A stretch of 64,000 nucleotides of DNA from Ruania zhangjianzhongii. Lineage in GTDB: Bacteria; Actinomycetota; Actinomycetes; Actinomycetales; Beutenbergiaceae. Positions 53,857 through 62,441 of the stretch are shown here, piece after piece (within the stretch, counting starts at the first letter, position 1; each line of letters begins with the position of its first letter). The stretch spans positions 558,001 to 622,000 of the forward strand of contig NZ_CP042828.1 of NCBI RefSeq assembly GCF_008000995.1. The letters are read 5' to 3'. A program made the translations under genes and the position numbers. The notes below the pieces were generated by a model that had not been told where the DNA came from, searched no databases, and worked only from the letters and a program-made list of their open reading frames with translations.

Positions 53857-54864
53857 GTGAGCCGGGAGCAGGGCGACGGAGGACGAAATCCGCTGCGCGT
53901 GATCCGGCGTCGCACACCCGACACGGGGCCGATGCCGGTACCGCGCTATGACCCGACCACAGTGCGGGTCGCTGCGGTGATCCCGGCCAAGGACGAGGAA
54001 GACCGGATCGCCGCCACGGTGCGCGCCGTCCGGGCGATCCCGCACGTCGACCTGGTGCTCGTGGTGGACGACGGCAGTGAGGACGACACCCAGCACCTCG
54101 CCCGCCGCGCCGGCGCGGTGGTGGTGCGGCACTCGGTCAACCGCGGCAAGGCTTCGGCGATGGAGACCGGTGCCTCCGTGGTGGCGATGCGCGATGCCGA
54201 GGACCTGCCGCCGCGGTTGCTGCTGTTCGTCGACGCCGACCTGGGCGCCACAGCGGTGAACGCCGCCCCACTGGTGCCTCCGGTCCTGGCCGGCAAGGCG
54301 GACATGTCGATCGCGGTGCTGCCCAAGCAGCCTGGAGCAGGCGGGCGCGGGCTCGTCACCGGGCTGGCCCGCCGGTCCATCCACAAGGCCACCGGCTGGG
54401 CGCCGACGCAACCGCTCTCCGGGCAGCGCTGCCTGACCCGCGCCGCGTTCGACGCCGCCACCCCACTCGCCCGCGGCTGGGGCGTGGAGACCGGGATGAC
54501 GATGGACGTGCTGAAGCAGGGCTTCGCCGTGGTGGAGGTGCCCTGCGACCTCAGCCACCGTGCCAGCGGCAGCGATATGGCCGGTCAGCTGCACCGCGCC
54601 GCGCAGTACCGGGACGTGATGATGGCGGTGGCTGCTCGCCGGTTCCGGCACTACAAGCACAAGATCGCCCGGGATGCCGAGATCGAGGACGACGGCGGTG
54701 CTGGGCGGGCAGAGCCGGCTCACCCGGGTAACAGCTCATCCGGGGCGGAGGCTGGTGGATCTCGGCCGGACCAGGTGGCTGCGAGTGGCGAGCAGGACTC
54801 CGCTGAGCCGAGGGCCGCGCGTTCTCCTGCGGATCAGGACTCCCCGCGCTCCGACGCGGACTGA
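53857..54864 (+). CDS. Family 2 glycosyltransferase (GpgS/dolichyl-phosphate-mannose-synthase-like)
   Basis: A 335-residue GT-A glycosyltransferase. It has AAVIPAKDEEDRIAATVRAV, VVDDGSEDDT and the metal-binding DAD in LLLFVDADLGATAV. SGQRCLTRAAFDAATP and GVETGMTMDVLKQGFAVVEV complete the pattern. No membrane helix is present, so it is a soluble cytoplasmic enzyme. About 65 C-terminal residues are low-complexity (Glu/Ala/Ser-rich). The last 31 bases overlap the convergent membrane-protein gene. The sugar donor and acceptor are unknown. Confidence 0.83.
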   Translation: MSREQGDGGRNPLRVIRRRTPDTGPMPVPRYDPTTVRVAAVIPAKDEEDRIAATVRAVRAIPHVDLVLVVDDGSEDDTQHLARRAGAVVVRHSVNRGKASAMETGASVVAMRDAEDLPPRLLLFVDADLGATAVNAAPLVPPVLAGKADMSIAVLPKQPGAGGRGLVTGLARRSIHKATGWAPTQPLSGQRCLTRAAFDAATPLARGWGVETGMTMDVLKQGFAVVEVPCDLSHRASGSDMAGQLHRAAQYRDVMMAVAARRFRHYKHKIARDAEIEDDGGAGRAEPAHPGNSSSGAEAGGSRPDQVAASGEQDSAEPRAARSPADQDSPRSDAD

Positions 54865-57296
54865 GACTCCCGCGCTCGTCTCGCCTCGACCACGTCGGCT
54901 GCCTCCACCGAGCCGGAGGCTTCGGTCACCTCGGGCAGGTCCCGCAGGCTGAGCATCCAGGTGGTGGTGGCCGCGATCAGCAACGGCACGCCTAGGGAGA
55001 CCCCGATCGCGGCGATCGCGATACCGGAGTCGTTGATCGCCATTCCGGTGCCCAGTGCAACGGCGAGCGCCGCCAGACCGGGCTTGAGCATCGGCGCATC
55101 CCTGCCCATCAGCGAGATCGGGTTCCCCGCCGAGAGCCAGGCGAACTCGCCGCCGCGCGGTGAGGACAGCGCGGTGCGAATCGGCCGGGCGAGGACGTAC
55201 ACCACGGTGAGCACCCCGCAGATCGCCAGGATGGTCAGCGGGCGGTTGCCGAACACGATGGAGATGTTCTGGTCCAGCTTGCGCCAGATCACCTCCCAGA
55301 GTCCGCCGTCCAGCACGGTCTGGAAGAACCGGCCCAGGTGGGTGCGGTCGGCCGGGGGGCGCAGCCAGTCCACGAACGCCAGCGCTACCGACGCCATCCC
55401 GGCCAGGACCACCACCCCCAGCACCCGCTTCCAGTTCAGCCGTACCCCGAGGGCGAGCAGCGCCAGCACCCCGAACGCGGCGAGGATCGCGGGCGGGCCA
55501 CCGAAGTCTGCGCCGAAGGCCGGAGCGCCGTCCAGGGCGGCGACCACTACGCCGATCACCATCACCAGAACGGCCGCGATACGCCGTCGCCCGGCGAGGA
55601 CCAGCGGGTTGGCGATCACGATCGTCACCATCAGCGAGGCCACAGTAAAAAGAGCGAACGAGGTGTTGTTCATGCCGTAGAACCGGGCCCCGACCAGTGC
55701 GGAGACCCCCATCACCGCGGAGATCTGCATCGTGGCTCCCGTGACCACATCCACGGCCAGCACGACCGCGGTCACCCCGGCCACGAGGGCCGCCGGGCCG
55801 AAGGTGTGGCGCCGCCATGGTCCGATCAGGGAGAGGATCACGATCAGCGCGTCGATGGCCACGATCAGCGCGGCCAGGGCCAGCACCGGCGGCTGGGCCC
55901 GCCACCAGGGCAGCAGGTTCGCGAGGAAGGAGGCGATCGGCATCGCGCCGATACCGAGCGCCACGATCCGCAGGGTGTGCAGTGCCGGTACCGGCCGGTT
56001 CAGCCGGTAGCGCACCCACTCCACGCCGCGTCGTTTGCCGAACCGGCGGGAGAGCGCCATCCCGATCCGGTTGGCGGTGGAGCGTTTCAGGATCAGGGTG
56101 ACCGTGGCGAACAACGCCAGGTTCAGCAGCACCAGCAGCAGGAAATACGCCGGCACGATCGGTTGGACCGCTTGGGCATGCACATCGGCATCGATGACCT
56201 CCTGCAGGCGAGCTCCGCCGTCGTCGACCGGACCGGGAGCGACCTGGATGGGCGAGCCCATCGTGGCCCCGGCGGGCACCTGGTCATTGAGGCCGAAATG
56301 CGTGACCACGGTAGTGAACAGGTCAGTGCTCATCACGTACCCCGGCTGCCGCGTGGAGCTGGCACTGAGCAGTCCGGCGGGGGCGCCGTGGCCGGTCACG
56401 GCGACCGTGCGCAGCCCGGACTCGCCCGAGTCGGCGATCCCGGCGAGCAGCACCGTGGGTAGCTCCCCGTCCGGGGAGGCGGTCTGCAGACCGGCGAGGA
56501 TCTGCGCCAACCGGTCATCGATCAGCTGGACCTGGTCCTCGCGAGGCAGCGGCTCGGGGCGGACCACCTCGTTCGCATCCTCGGCCTCCTCCACGTCCTC
56601 CGGGTCGATGATCGTGCCGGCGTCGATCACCAGCAGGTCCGCCGAGCCGGCGGCCTCGCTCACCTGATCGGCCAGCTCGTCGGTGCGGGCCAGCGGTTGG
56701 TAGCCCTCCACCCCACCCTCGGCACCGGCCAGGGCGATCGCCGCACCCGGGCCGATCGGGGTGGCGCGCACGCCGCCGTCGTCCATGGTGGAGCGGAGCA
56801 GGCCGAGCCGGGCATCGTAGCTCTGGTCCGCCACCTCGGCGGTGTAGTCCTCCCAGTCCGGGACCTGTCCGTCGACCGGATCCGCCAGCGTGCGGCACTG
56901 ACCGCGGGCGTCGGCGGCGCGGGAGCCGGAGGTGAGGCTGAGCCAGCCGTCGGCGGGGCAGGTGACCGAGTGCACGCTACGCACCACCAGCGAGCCGATC
57001 CCGCCGGAGGAGAGGTCCTCCAGAGCGGGGGTGTCCTCGTTCAGATCGGACCAGGACAACCCGGCGACGCCGATCACCACCATCGGGGTGTCAGTGTCCG
57101 AGCCGGCGGCGGGCTCGGCCGGTAGGCGAGTCGACGCCGGCGCCGGAGCGGACCCGGCCGGATCAGCGCTGCTGCCGGCCCGTGCGGTGGGTGTCCCGGC
57201 CAGCAACGCGACCAGGACGGCGAGCAGGACGACCGCCGCCGCGGCCAGAGCAGCTCGAGGGCGGAGGTAGATCCGGGTGGACGCAGGCATCCGCAC
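54834..57296 (-). CDS. Multi-pass membrane protein with alkaline-phosphatase-like exported domain
   Basis: An 820-residue membrane protein. A signal-type helix (LAAAAVVLLAVLVALLAG) leads to a 350-residue exported domain resembling the alkaline phosphatase superfamily core (TPMVVIGVAGLSWSDLNEDT, LLVIDAGTIIDPEDV, TVAVTGHGAPAGLL), though I cannot place a full metal set. It then has about 10-12 membrane helices (YFLLLVLLNLALFATVTLIL onward) and a charged tail. The gene neighbourhood (glycosyltransferase, lipid kinase) suggests a role in envelope glycan or lipid-linked polymer metabolism, as inference. Start may be GTG 57296 or ATG 57290. Confidence 0.7.
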   Translation of the reverse strand: MRMPASTRIYLRPRAALAAAAVVLLAVLVALLAGTPTARAGSSADPAGSAPAPASTRLPAEPAAGSDTDTPMVVIGVAGLSWSDLNEDTPALEDLSSGGIGSLVVRSVHSVTCPADGWLSLTSGSRAADARGQCRTLADPVDGQVPDWEDYTAEVADQSYDARLGLLRSTMDDGGVRATPIGPGAAIALAGAEGGVEGYQPLARTDELADQVSEAAGSADLLVIDAGTIIDPEDVEEAEDANEVVRPEPLPREDQVQLIDDRLAQILAGLQTASPDGELPTVLLAGIADSGESGLRTVAVTGHGAPAGLLSASSTRQPGYVMSTDLFTTVVTHFGLNDQVPAGATMGSPIQVAPGPVDDGGARLQEVIDADVHAQAVQPIVPAYFLLLVLLNLALFATVTLILKRSTANRIGMALSRRFGKRRGVEWVRYRLNRPVPALHTLRIVALGIGAMPIASFLANLLPWWRAQPPVLALAALIVAIDALIVILSLIGPWRRHTFGPAALVAGVTAVVLAVDVVTGATMQISAVMGVSALVGARFYGMNNTSFALFTVASLMVTIVIANPLVLAGRRRIAAVLVMVIGVVVAALDGAPAFGADFGGPPAILAAFGVLALLALGVRLNWKRVLGVVVLAGMASVALAFVDWLRPPADRTHLGRFFQTVLDGGLWEVIWRKLDQNISIVFGNRPLTILAICGVLTVVYVLARPIRTALSSPRGGEFAWLSAGNPISLMGRDAPMLKPGLAALAVALGTGMAINDSGIAIAAIGVSLGVPLLIAATTTWMLSLRDLPEVTEASGSVEAADVVEARRARESQSASERGES

Positions 57297-57375
57297 CAGA
57301 CTAGAGCGCCGGTGCGGAGAAACGGTGAGGGAGTGGAGGTGAGGCAGCGCGGAGAGGGTGACAGACGCCGTCGAC

Positions 57376-58551
57376 CTAGCGGGTACGCACCCGCAGCCCG
57401 GACGCCTGCACGCGCACGCTGAGCCGGTTCGCCTCCCCGATCAGATCGCCGTCCACCTGCACCTGGTCGGGCCGGTCGCTGATCACCTGCATCTCGCGGC
57501 CCCGCCAGAACTCGATCGAGCTCGGTGCCGGCAGCTGGCGGCGGATACCCAGGCCCTGCAGCACCACCTTCCCGAACAGCGAGGCCCAACCGAGCACACC
57601 GCCGCGGGTGTCCAGGGCGGCGACGTCGAGCCAGCCGTCGTCGAGCTCGGCGTCGGGCAGCAACACGATCCCACCGGGGAGGCGGCCACAGTTGGCGAAC
57701 AGCAGACTGCGCACCTGTAGCGGACGCACCTCACCTTCGCCGACCTGCATCTGGAGCCGGGTCTTGCGCCCGTGCAAGTGCCGGGCTCCGGCGAGGAAGT
57801 AGGCGAACCAGCCCATCCTGGCCTTCAGCTCGTCCCCGGCGCCGGCCACCATCTGCGCGTCGAAACCGATGCCGGCCATGACGAGAAAGAGGTGCTCGGG
57901 GGCGGGGCTGGTGTCTTCGGCCGGTGCCGTTTCGCCACCGTCCGCGGGCGCCGCCGTTGTCTCGGCATCGTCGGCGGACACCGGGACGTTCTCGGCGCGA
58001 ATCCAGCCCAGGTCGATCGAGTGGTCCACACCACCGAGAGCGGTGTGGATGAGCAGCTCGGTGCTGGCCAGTGGCAGATCCAGGTTGCGGGCGAGCAGGT
58101 TGCCGGTGCCCAGCGGCAGCAGGGCCATCGGTATCTCGGTGCCGGCCAGCACCTCGGCCACCGTGCGGACCGTGCCGTCACCGCCGGCGGCTACCACCAC
58201 CGAAGCGCCGGCGGCGATCGCCGCCCGCGTCTGCCCGACGCCCGGGTCCTCGACAGTGGTCTCGAACCAGAGTGGCTCCGGCATCGCCAGGTCGGCAGCG
58301 ATCTCCGCCGCCCGGCGGCGCAGTGCGGGGCCGTCGGCCTTGATCGGGTTCAGCACGAACGCTGCCGGGCCCGGTGGGGCGGGCTCTTCCTCCGGCGTGG
58401 TTCCGTCCTGTGGTGCCGGCTCGTTCTCGCGGGTCAGCGGCGCCACCCGTGCCCCGCGCTCGCGGATCTTGCCCAGGATGATGATCCCGACCACCAGGGC
58501 GGCCAGCGCCACCACCAGTGCCACCACGCTCACGGTCTGCTCCCACGTCAT
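57376..58551 (-). CDS. Diacylglycerol kinase catalytic-domain protein with N-terminal membrane helix
   Basis: A 391-residue second DagK-type lipid kinase. An N-terminal helix ([20 protein letters not shown]) anchors it in the membrane, followed by a Pro/Glu-rich linker. The kinase domain has [20 protein letters not shown] and [18 protein letters not shown], and an acidic insert near residues 200-230. The family phosphorylates diacylglycerol or related lipids. It differs from the paralogue at 20617-21606 by the anchor and insert. It is divergent from serS. Confidence 0.87.
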   Translation of the reverse strand: MTWEQTVSVVALVVALAALVVGIIILGKIRERGARVAPLTRENEPAPQDGTTPEEEPAPPGPAAFVLNPIKADGPALRRRAAEIAADLAMPEPLWFETTVEDPGVGQTRAAIAAGASVVVAAGGDGTVRTVAEVLAGTEIPMALLPLGTGNLLARNLDLPLASTELLIHTALGGVDHSIDLGWIRAENVPVSADDAETTAAPADGGETAPAEDTSPAPEHLFLVMAGIGFDAQMVAGAGDELKARMGWFAYFLAGARHLHGRKTRLQMQVGEGEVRPLQVRSLLFANCGRLPGGIVLLPDAELDDGWLDVAALDTRGGVLGWASLFGKVVLQGLGIRRQLPAPSSIEFWRGREMQVISDRPDQVQVDGDLIGEANRLSVRVQASGLRVRTR

Positions 58552-58736
58552 GGCGCAAAGGTATCCGGCGGGGCCGCTTCCGGCACCCTGTTCGCGGTGC
58601 TGCCTTGCGCCAGGCGCCGGATCGGGGGCTCCCGCAGCCGCGGGCGTACCGGATTGCCGGACCGAGCGCCGAAATTCTGGTCCTCAGTCCGCACTCGGGT
58701 ACTCAGCCGCCGCTGGGCTGGGCGGCCAAGTGCCTG

Positions 58737-58759
58737 GGCTGCCCAGTGCCTGGGCAGCC
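58737..58759. promoter_or_regulatory. Hairpin and direct repeat upstream of serS
   Basis: GGCTGCCCA (58737-58745) and TGGGCAGCC (58751-58759) are perfect 9-base arms around a 5-base loop, with a tandem AGTGCCTGGGC on either side. It lies about 75 bases upstream of the serS start. It could be a terminator or a leader hairpin; no T-box-type conserved sequence is recognisable. Confidence 0.4.
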
Positions 58760-58834
58760 TCCTGTTGTCCCTGGTCCTCGGCGCGGTGCTCGCTCGGCGG
58801 CATCCGCCCCGCCGGGCCAGATACCCTCGGAGGT

Positions 58835-60109
58835 GTGATCGATCTGAAGAGCCTGCGTGAGGACCCCGACGTCGCCCGCGCGAGCCAGCGTGCCCGCGGC
58901 GCCGACCCCGAGCTGGTGGACCGGGTCCTCGATGCCGACGAGAGCCGCCGCGCACTGCTCGCCGCGTTCGAGAACCAGCGAGCCGAGCAGAAGGTGATCT
59001 CCAAGTCCGTGGGCAAAGCCTCCCCGGAGGAGCGGCCCGCGGTGCTGGCGAAGGCCAAAGCGTTCGCCGAGCAGGTCAAGTCCGCCGAGACGGAGGCGAA
59101 CGAGGCACAGGCCCACCTGGACGCCCTGCTCGCCACGCTGCCCAATCTCGTGCTCGACGGCGTCCCGCCCGGCGGCGAGGACGACTACGTGGTGCTGCGC
59201 ACCGAGGGCACCCCGCGGGACTTCGCCGCCGAGGGCTTCACCCCCGCGGATCATCTGGACCTGGGCCAGCGGCTCGGCGCGATCGACACCGAACGCGGCG
59301 CCAAGGTCTCCGGTGCCCGGTTCTACTACCTCACCGGCGTCGGCGCGCAGCTGGAGCTCGCGCTGCTGAACGCCGCTATCGCCAAGGCCACCAGCGCCGG
59401 GTTCACCCCCGTGATCACCCCCACGCTGGTCAAGCCCGAGATCATGGCCGGTACCGGCTTCCTCGGTGAGCACGCCGACGAGATCTACCACCTGCCCGCG
59501 GACGACCTGTACCTGGTCGGTACCTCCGAGGTCGCGCTGGCCGGCTACCACTCCGGCGAGATCCTCGACCTGTCTGCCGGCCCGAAGCGCTACGCCGGCT
59601 GGTCGGCCTGCTACCGCCGCGAGGCCGGCTCCTACGGCAAGGACACCCGCGGCATCATCCGGGTGCACCAGTTCCACAAGGTGGAGATGTTCAGCTACGT
59701 CCGGATCGAGGACGCCGCCGCTGAGCATGAGCGCCTGCTCGCCTGGGAGGAGGAGATGCTCGCCCTGGTGGAGCTGCCCTACCGGGTGATCGATACCGCT
59801 GCCGGGGACCTGGGCACCAGCGCCGCCCGCAAGTACGACTGCGAGGCCTGGCTGCCCACCCAGGAGCGCTACCTGGAGCTGACCTCCACCTCGAACTGCA
59901 CCACGTACCAGGCTCGGCGGCTCGGCATCCGGGAGCGCACCGAGTCCGGCAACCGGCCGGTGGCCACGCTGAACGGCACCCTCGGCACCACCCGCTGGAT
60001 CGTGGCCCTCCTGGAGAACCACCAGCTCCCGGACGGCAGCGTCCGGGTACCGGAGGGGCTGCGGCCGTTCCTCGGTGGGCGCGAGGTGCTGGAACCGGTG
60101 GCCTCATGA
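58835..60109 (+). CDS. serS: Seryl-tRNA synthetase
   Basis: A 424-residue class II seryl-tRNA synthetase. The start [20 protein letters not shown] is the conserved N-terminus of SerRS, followed by the long coiled-coil arm (residues about 30-105). Motif 2 reads [20 protein letters not shown], and [14 protein letters not shown] and [15 protein letters not shown] supply active-site and motif 3 features. GTG 58835 follows GGAGG by a single base while TACCCT (58822-58827) sits at -10 distance, so the mRNA may be leaderless. It charges tRNA-Ser. The HAD gene follows closely. Confidence 0.95.
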   Translation: MIDLKSLREDPDVARASQRARGADPELVDRVLDADESRRALLAAFENQRAEQKVISKSVGKASPEERPAVLAKAKAFAEQVKSAETEANEAQAHLDALLATLPNLVLDGVPPGGEDDYVVLRTEGTPRDFAAEGFTPADHLDLGQRLGAIDTERGAKVSGARFYYLTGVGAQLELALLNAAIAKATSAGFTPVITPTLVKPEIMAGTGFLGEHADEIYHLPADDLYLVGTSEVALAGYHSGEILDLSAGPKRYAGWSACYRREAGSYGKDTRGIIRVHQFHKVEMFSYVRIEDAAAEHERLLAWEEEMLALVELPYRVIDTAAGDLGTSAARKYDCEAWLPTQERYLELTSTSNCTTYQARRLGIRERTESGNRPVATLNGTLGTTRWIVALLENHQLPDGSVRVPEGLRPFLGGREVLEPVAS

Positions 60110-60125
60110 GCGGGCAGGAGGCACG

Positions 60126-60980
60126 GTGAGCGTCAGCTTCGAGCCGGTCGCGCTCACTGAGATCACCCCGGGACCCAGCTCCTTGGTGGCGCTGGACATC
60201 GACGGCACGATCCTGCACCACGACGGCAGGATCTCCGAGGAGGTGCGCACCGCCGTCCGGCGGGTGGCCGGCTCCGGGACCCATGTGGTGCTCTCCACCG
60301 GCCGCTCCACACATGCGACTCTGCCGGTGCTCGCCGAGCTGGGCCTGGACACCGGCTGGGCGGTCTGCTCCAACGGGGCGGTGGTGGTCCGGCTGGATCC
60401 GCAGATCTCCGGCGGCGGCTACGAGTTCACCGATGTGGTCACCTTCGACCCCGGCCCCTCGCTGAGGCTGCTGCGCGAGCACCTGCCCGAGGGGATCTTC
60501 GCCGTGGAGGACCTGGGCCGCGGGTACGCGGTCACCTCCGAGTTCCCGATCGGCGAGCTGTCCGGAGTGGTGCGGGTGATCGACTTCGAGCAGATGTGCG
60601 CGGAGCCGGCGGTTCGGGTGACCGTGCGCGCTCCGGGACTGCAGTCCCAGGACTTCCACGACCTGGTCGCCCGATCGGGCCTGCACGGGGTGAGCTACGC
60701 CGTCGGCTGGACCGCCTGGCTGGACATCGCCCCGGACGGTATCTCCAAGGCCAGCGGGCTGGAGCTGGTGCGCGAGCGGCTCGGTGTGGCAGCCGAGGCC
60801 ACCCTGGCTGCTGGCGACGGGCAGAACGACATCGAGATGTTCGGCTGGGCCGCGGTGAGCGTGGCGATGGGCGGTGCGGACGAGACCACCCGGGCCGCAG
60901 CACGCTGGCACACCGGGCCGGTCGAGGCCGACGGTCTCGTCCCAGTCCTTGACGCCGTGCTGCGCGAGCCGGGCCACTAG
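60126..60980 (+). CDS. Cof-type HAD-family phosphatase
   Basis: A 284-residue HAD hydrolase of subclass IIB (Cof type). The nucleophile motif is LVALDIDGTILHHDGRI, motif II is the STGR segment, and motifs III/IV are GISKASGLELVRERLG and AAGDGQNDIEMFGWA. It dephosphorylates a small cytoplasmic metabolite. GTG 60126 lies 4 bases after AGGAGG, 16 bases beyond the serS stop, so it is probably co-transcribed with serS. Confidence 0.87.
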   Translation: MSVSFEPVALTEITPGPSSLVALDIDGTILHHDGRISEEVRTAVRRVAGSGTHVVLSTGRSTHATLPVLAELGLDTGWAVCSNGAVVVRLDPQISGGGYEFTDVVTFDPGPSLRLLREHLPEGIFAVEDLGRGYAVTSEFPIGELSGVVRVIDFEQMCAEPAVRVTVRAPGLQSQDFHDLVARSGLHGVSYAVGWTAWLDIAPDGISKASGLELVRERLGVAAEATLAAGDGQNDIEMFGWAAVSVAMGGADETTRAAARWHTGPVEADGLVPVLDAVLREPGH

Positions 60981-60996
60981 GGCACACTGACCTGCC

Positions 60997-62007
60997 GTGA
61001 ACGCTGCCATCGACGATGTGGCACGGGCCGCCGGCGTCTCCACGGCCACGGTCTCGCGCGCCCTGCGGGATCTGCCCGGGGTGAGTGAGTCCACCCGAGC
61101 CCGTGTGCTGGAGGTTGCCCGCGGGCTCGGGTATGCGCCGAGCGCCTCGGCCTCCTCGCTAGCCAGCGGCCGCACGCGCACGATCGGGGTGCTCACCCCG
61201 TGGATCCGGCGCTGGTTCCACGGCAGCGTGACCGAGGGCATCGAGCGGACCCTGCGCGGGGAGGGCTTCGATGCGCTGCTGTACTCCTTCGAGCGCGCCG
61301 ACGGGACCGAGCGCAACCGCCTGGACCCGTTCGTGCTGCGCCGGCGGGTGGACGCAGTGCTCGTGGTCGGGATGCCGGTGGATTCCGACGAGGAAGCGAT
61401 CCTGGACGGGTTGGGCGTGCCGGTGGTGTTCATCAGTGCGGGTCCGCCCGGCCGGGTCACGGTCCGTATCGATGACGACGGCGCAGCCCGGGTGGCGATG
61501 GATCATCTCCTTGGTCTGGGGCACCGCAGGATCGCCCTGCTCACCGCCTCCGGTGAGGAGCAGACGCCCTGGTCTCCGCCGGCGCTGCGTCAGCGGGCCT
61601 ACGAGGAGGTGCTGACCGCGGCCGGAGTAGCGGTCGACCCGCAGCTGGTGGTGCCCGGTGACTTCGGCCAGACCGACGCCCGGGAACGGATGGCCGAGCT
61701 GTTGCGCGCGCGGCCGGACGTGACGGCGGTGTTCGCCATCTCCGACGATATGGCGTTCGGTGTGCTGCAGGCGGCGCGAGATGTCGGCCGTGCGGTGCCC
61801 GAGGAGCTGAGCGTGATCGGCATCGACGGGCACGATATGTCCGATCTGGTGAACCTCACCACTGTGCGCCAGGACGCTGCCGAGCTGGGCGCCGCCGGCG
61901 CTGCTCTGGTGCTGGAGATGCTGACCGGCGCCCGGGTGGCCGAGGAGCTGATCTTCCCGGTCGAACTCGTGGTCCGCGGTACCACCGGCCCGCCGCCGGT
62001 CGGCTGA
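60997..62007 (+). CDS. LacI-family regulator of the downstream ABC sugar operon
   Basis: A 336-residue LacI/GalR regulator. GTG 60997 starts IDDVARAAGVSTATVSRALR, the helix-turn-helix, followed by the hinge near APSASASSLASGRTRTIGVL and a sugar-binding effector domain. It immediately precedes the binding-protein gene of an ABC importer, and a GTAAGCGCTTGC operator of the common LacI type lies in the gap. It most likely represses that operon until the transported sugar is present. Confidence 0.87.
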   Translation: MNAAIDDVARAAGVSTATVSRALRDLPGVSESTRARVLEVARGLGYAPSASASSLASGRTRTIGVLTPWIRRWFHGSVTEGIERTLRGEGFDALLYSFERADGTERNRLDPFVLRRRVDAVLVVGMPVDSDEEAILDGLGVPVVFISAGPPGRVTVRIDDDGAARVAMDHLLGLGHRRIALLTASGEEQTPWSPPALRQRAYEEVLTAAGVAVDPQLVVPGDFGQTDARERMAELLRARPDVTAVFAISDDMAFGVLQAARDVGRAVPEELSVIGIDGHDMSDLVNLTTVRQDAAELGAAGAALVLEMLTGARVAEELIFPVELVVRGTTGPPPVG

Positions 62008-62093
62008 CCACTCGCAGTCCCGGTCGGATCCACCTGGGGGCGCGGTGGCGACGAGCGTGACCTGATCGTTATCTTCCCGGTGCACCAAACCCC

Positions 62094-62121
62094 TTGCATT
62101 CCCGTAACGTAAGCGCTTGCA
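62094..62121 (+). promoter_or_regulatory. LacI-type operator and promoter of the ABC sugar operon
   Basis: GTAAGCGCTTGC at 62109-62120, centred on the palindrome AAGCGCTT (62111-62118), is the classic GalR/LacI sugar-operator shape. TTGCAT (62094-62099) is a possible -35 element; no clean -10 is visible at the right distance. The LacI gene just upstream is the likely binder. Confidence 0.55.
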
Positions 62122-62165
62122 TAGAGGTCCGGCGTCAGTGCAGACCCCTCTGACGCTCGCCCGAC

Positions 62166-62371
62166 GGCCAAGGAGTGAGCGAAGCGAGCCCCGCCAGGCC
62201 GGCGGCAATAGGAGAGTCGGCCAAGGAGTGAGCGAAGCGAGCCCCGCCAGGCCGGCGGCAATAGGAGAGTCGGCCAAGGAGTGAGCGAAGCGAGCCCCGC
62301 CAGGCCGGCGGCAATAGGAGAGTCGGCCAAGGAGTGAGCGAAGCGAGCCCCGCCAGGCCGGCGGCAACAGA
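62166..62371 (+). repeat. 53-bp tandem repeat, about four copies, with coupled mini-ORFs
   Basis: Units start at 62166, 62219, 62272 and 62325, exactly 53 bases apart and nearly identical. Each contains AAGGAGTGAGCG, where the ribosome-binding-like AAGGAG runs into GTG. From each GTG an 18-codon frame (MSEASPARPAAIGESAKE) runs to a TGA that overlaps the next unit's GTG as GTGA, so the units are chained in shifted frames. The last unit's frame continues open into the binding-protein gene. Each unit also has a short CCGCC/GGCGG hairpin. Confidence 0.88.
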
Positions 62372-62441
62372 TTCAGACGGCGGAGTGAGCGATACCGCCC
62401 CGTTCCGGCTTCTCGCACCACTAGTTCAGGAGGACGTCCAA

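Larger units (their letters stand above)
62008..62441. other. Long leader region of the ABC sugar operon
   Basis: This 434-base gap holds the operator region (around 62094-62121), a run of 53-bp tandem repeats (62166-62371) and then about 70 bases leading to the binding-protein gene. No separate conventional gene is supported; the repeats carry mini-ORFs described elsewhere. Confidence 0.6.

Noticed and set aside
58552-58834. T-box riboswitch upstream of serS
   Set aside because: A hairpin is present, but I see no conserved T-box sequence or specifier loop.
62166-62371. Possible CRISPR array
   Set aside because: Units are directly adjacent and identical over the whole 53 bases, with no unique spacers and no cas genes nearby, so this is a simple tandem repeat.
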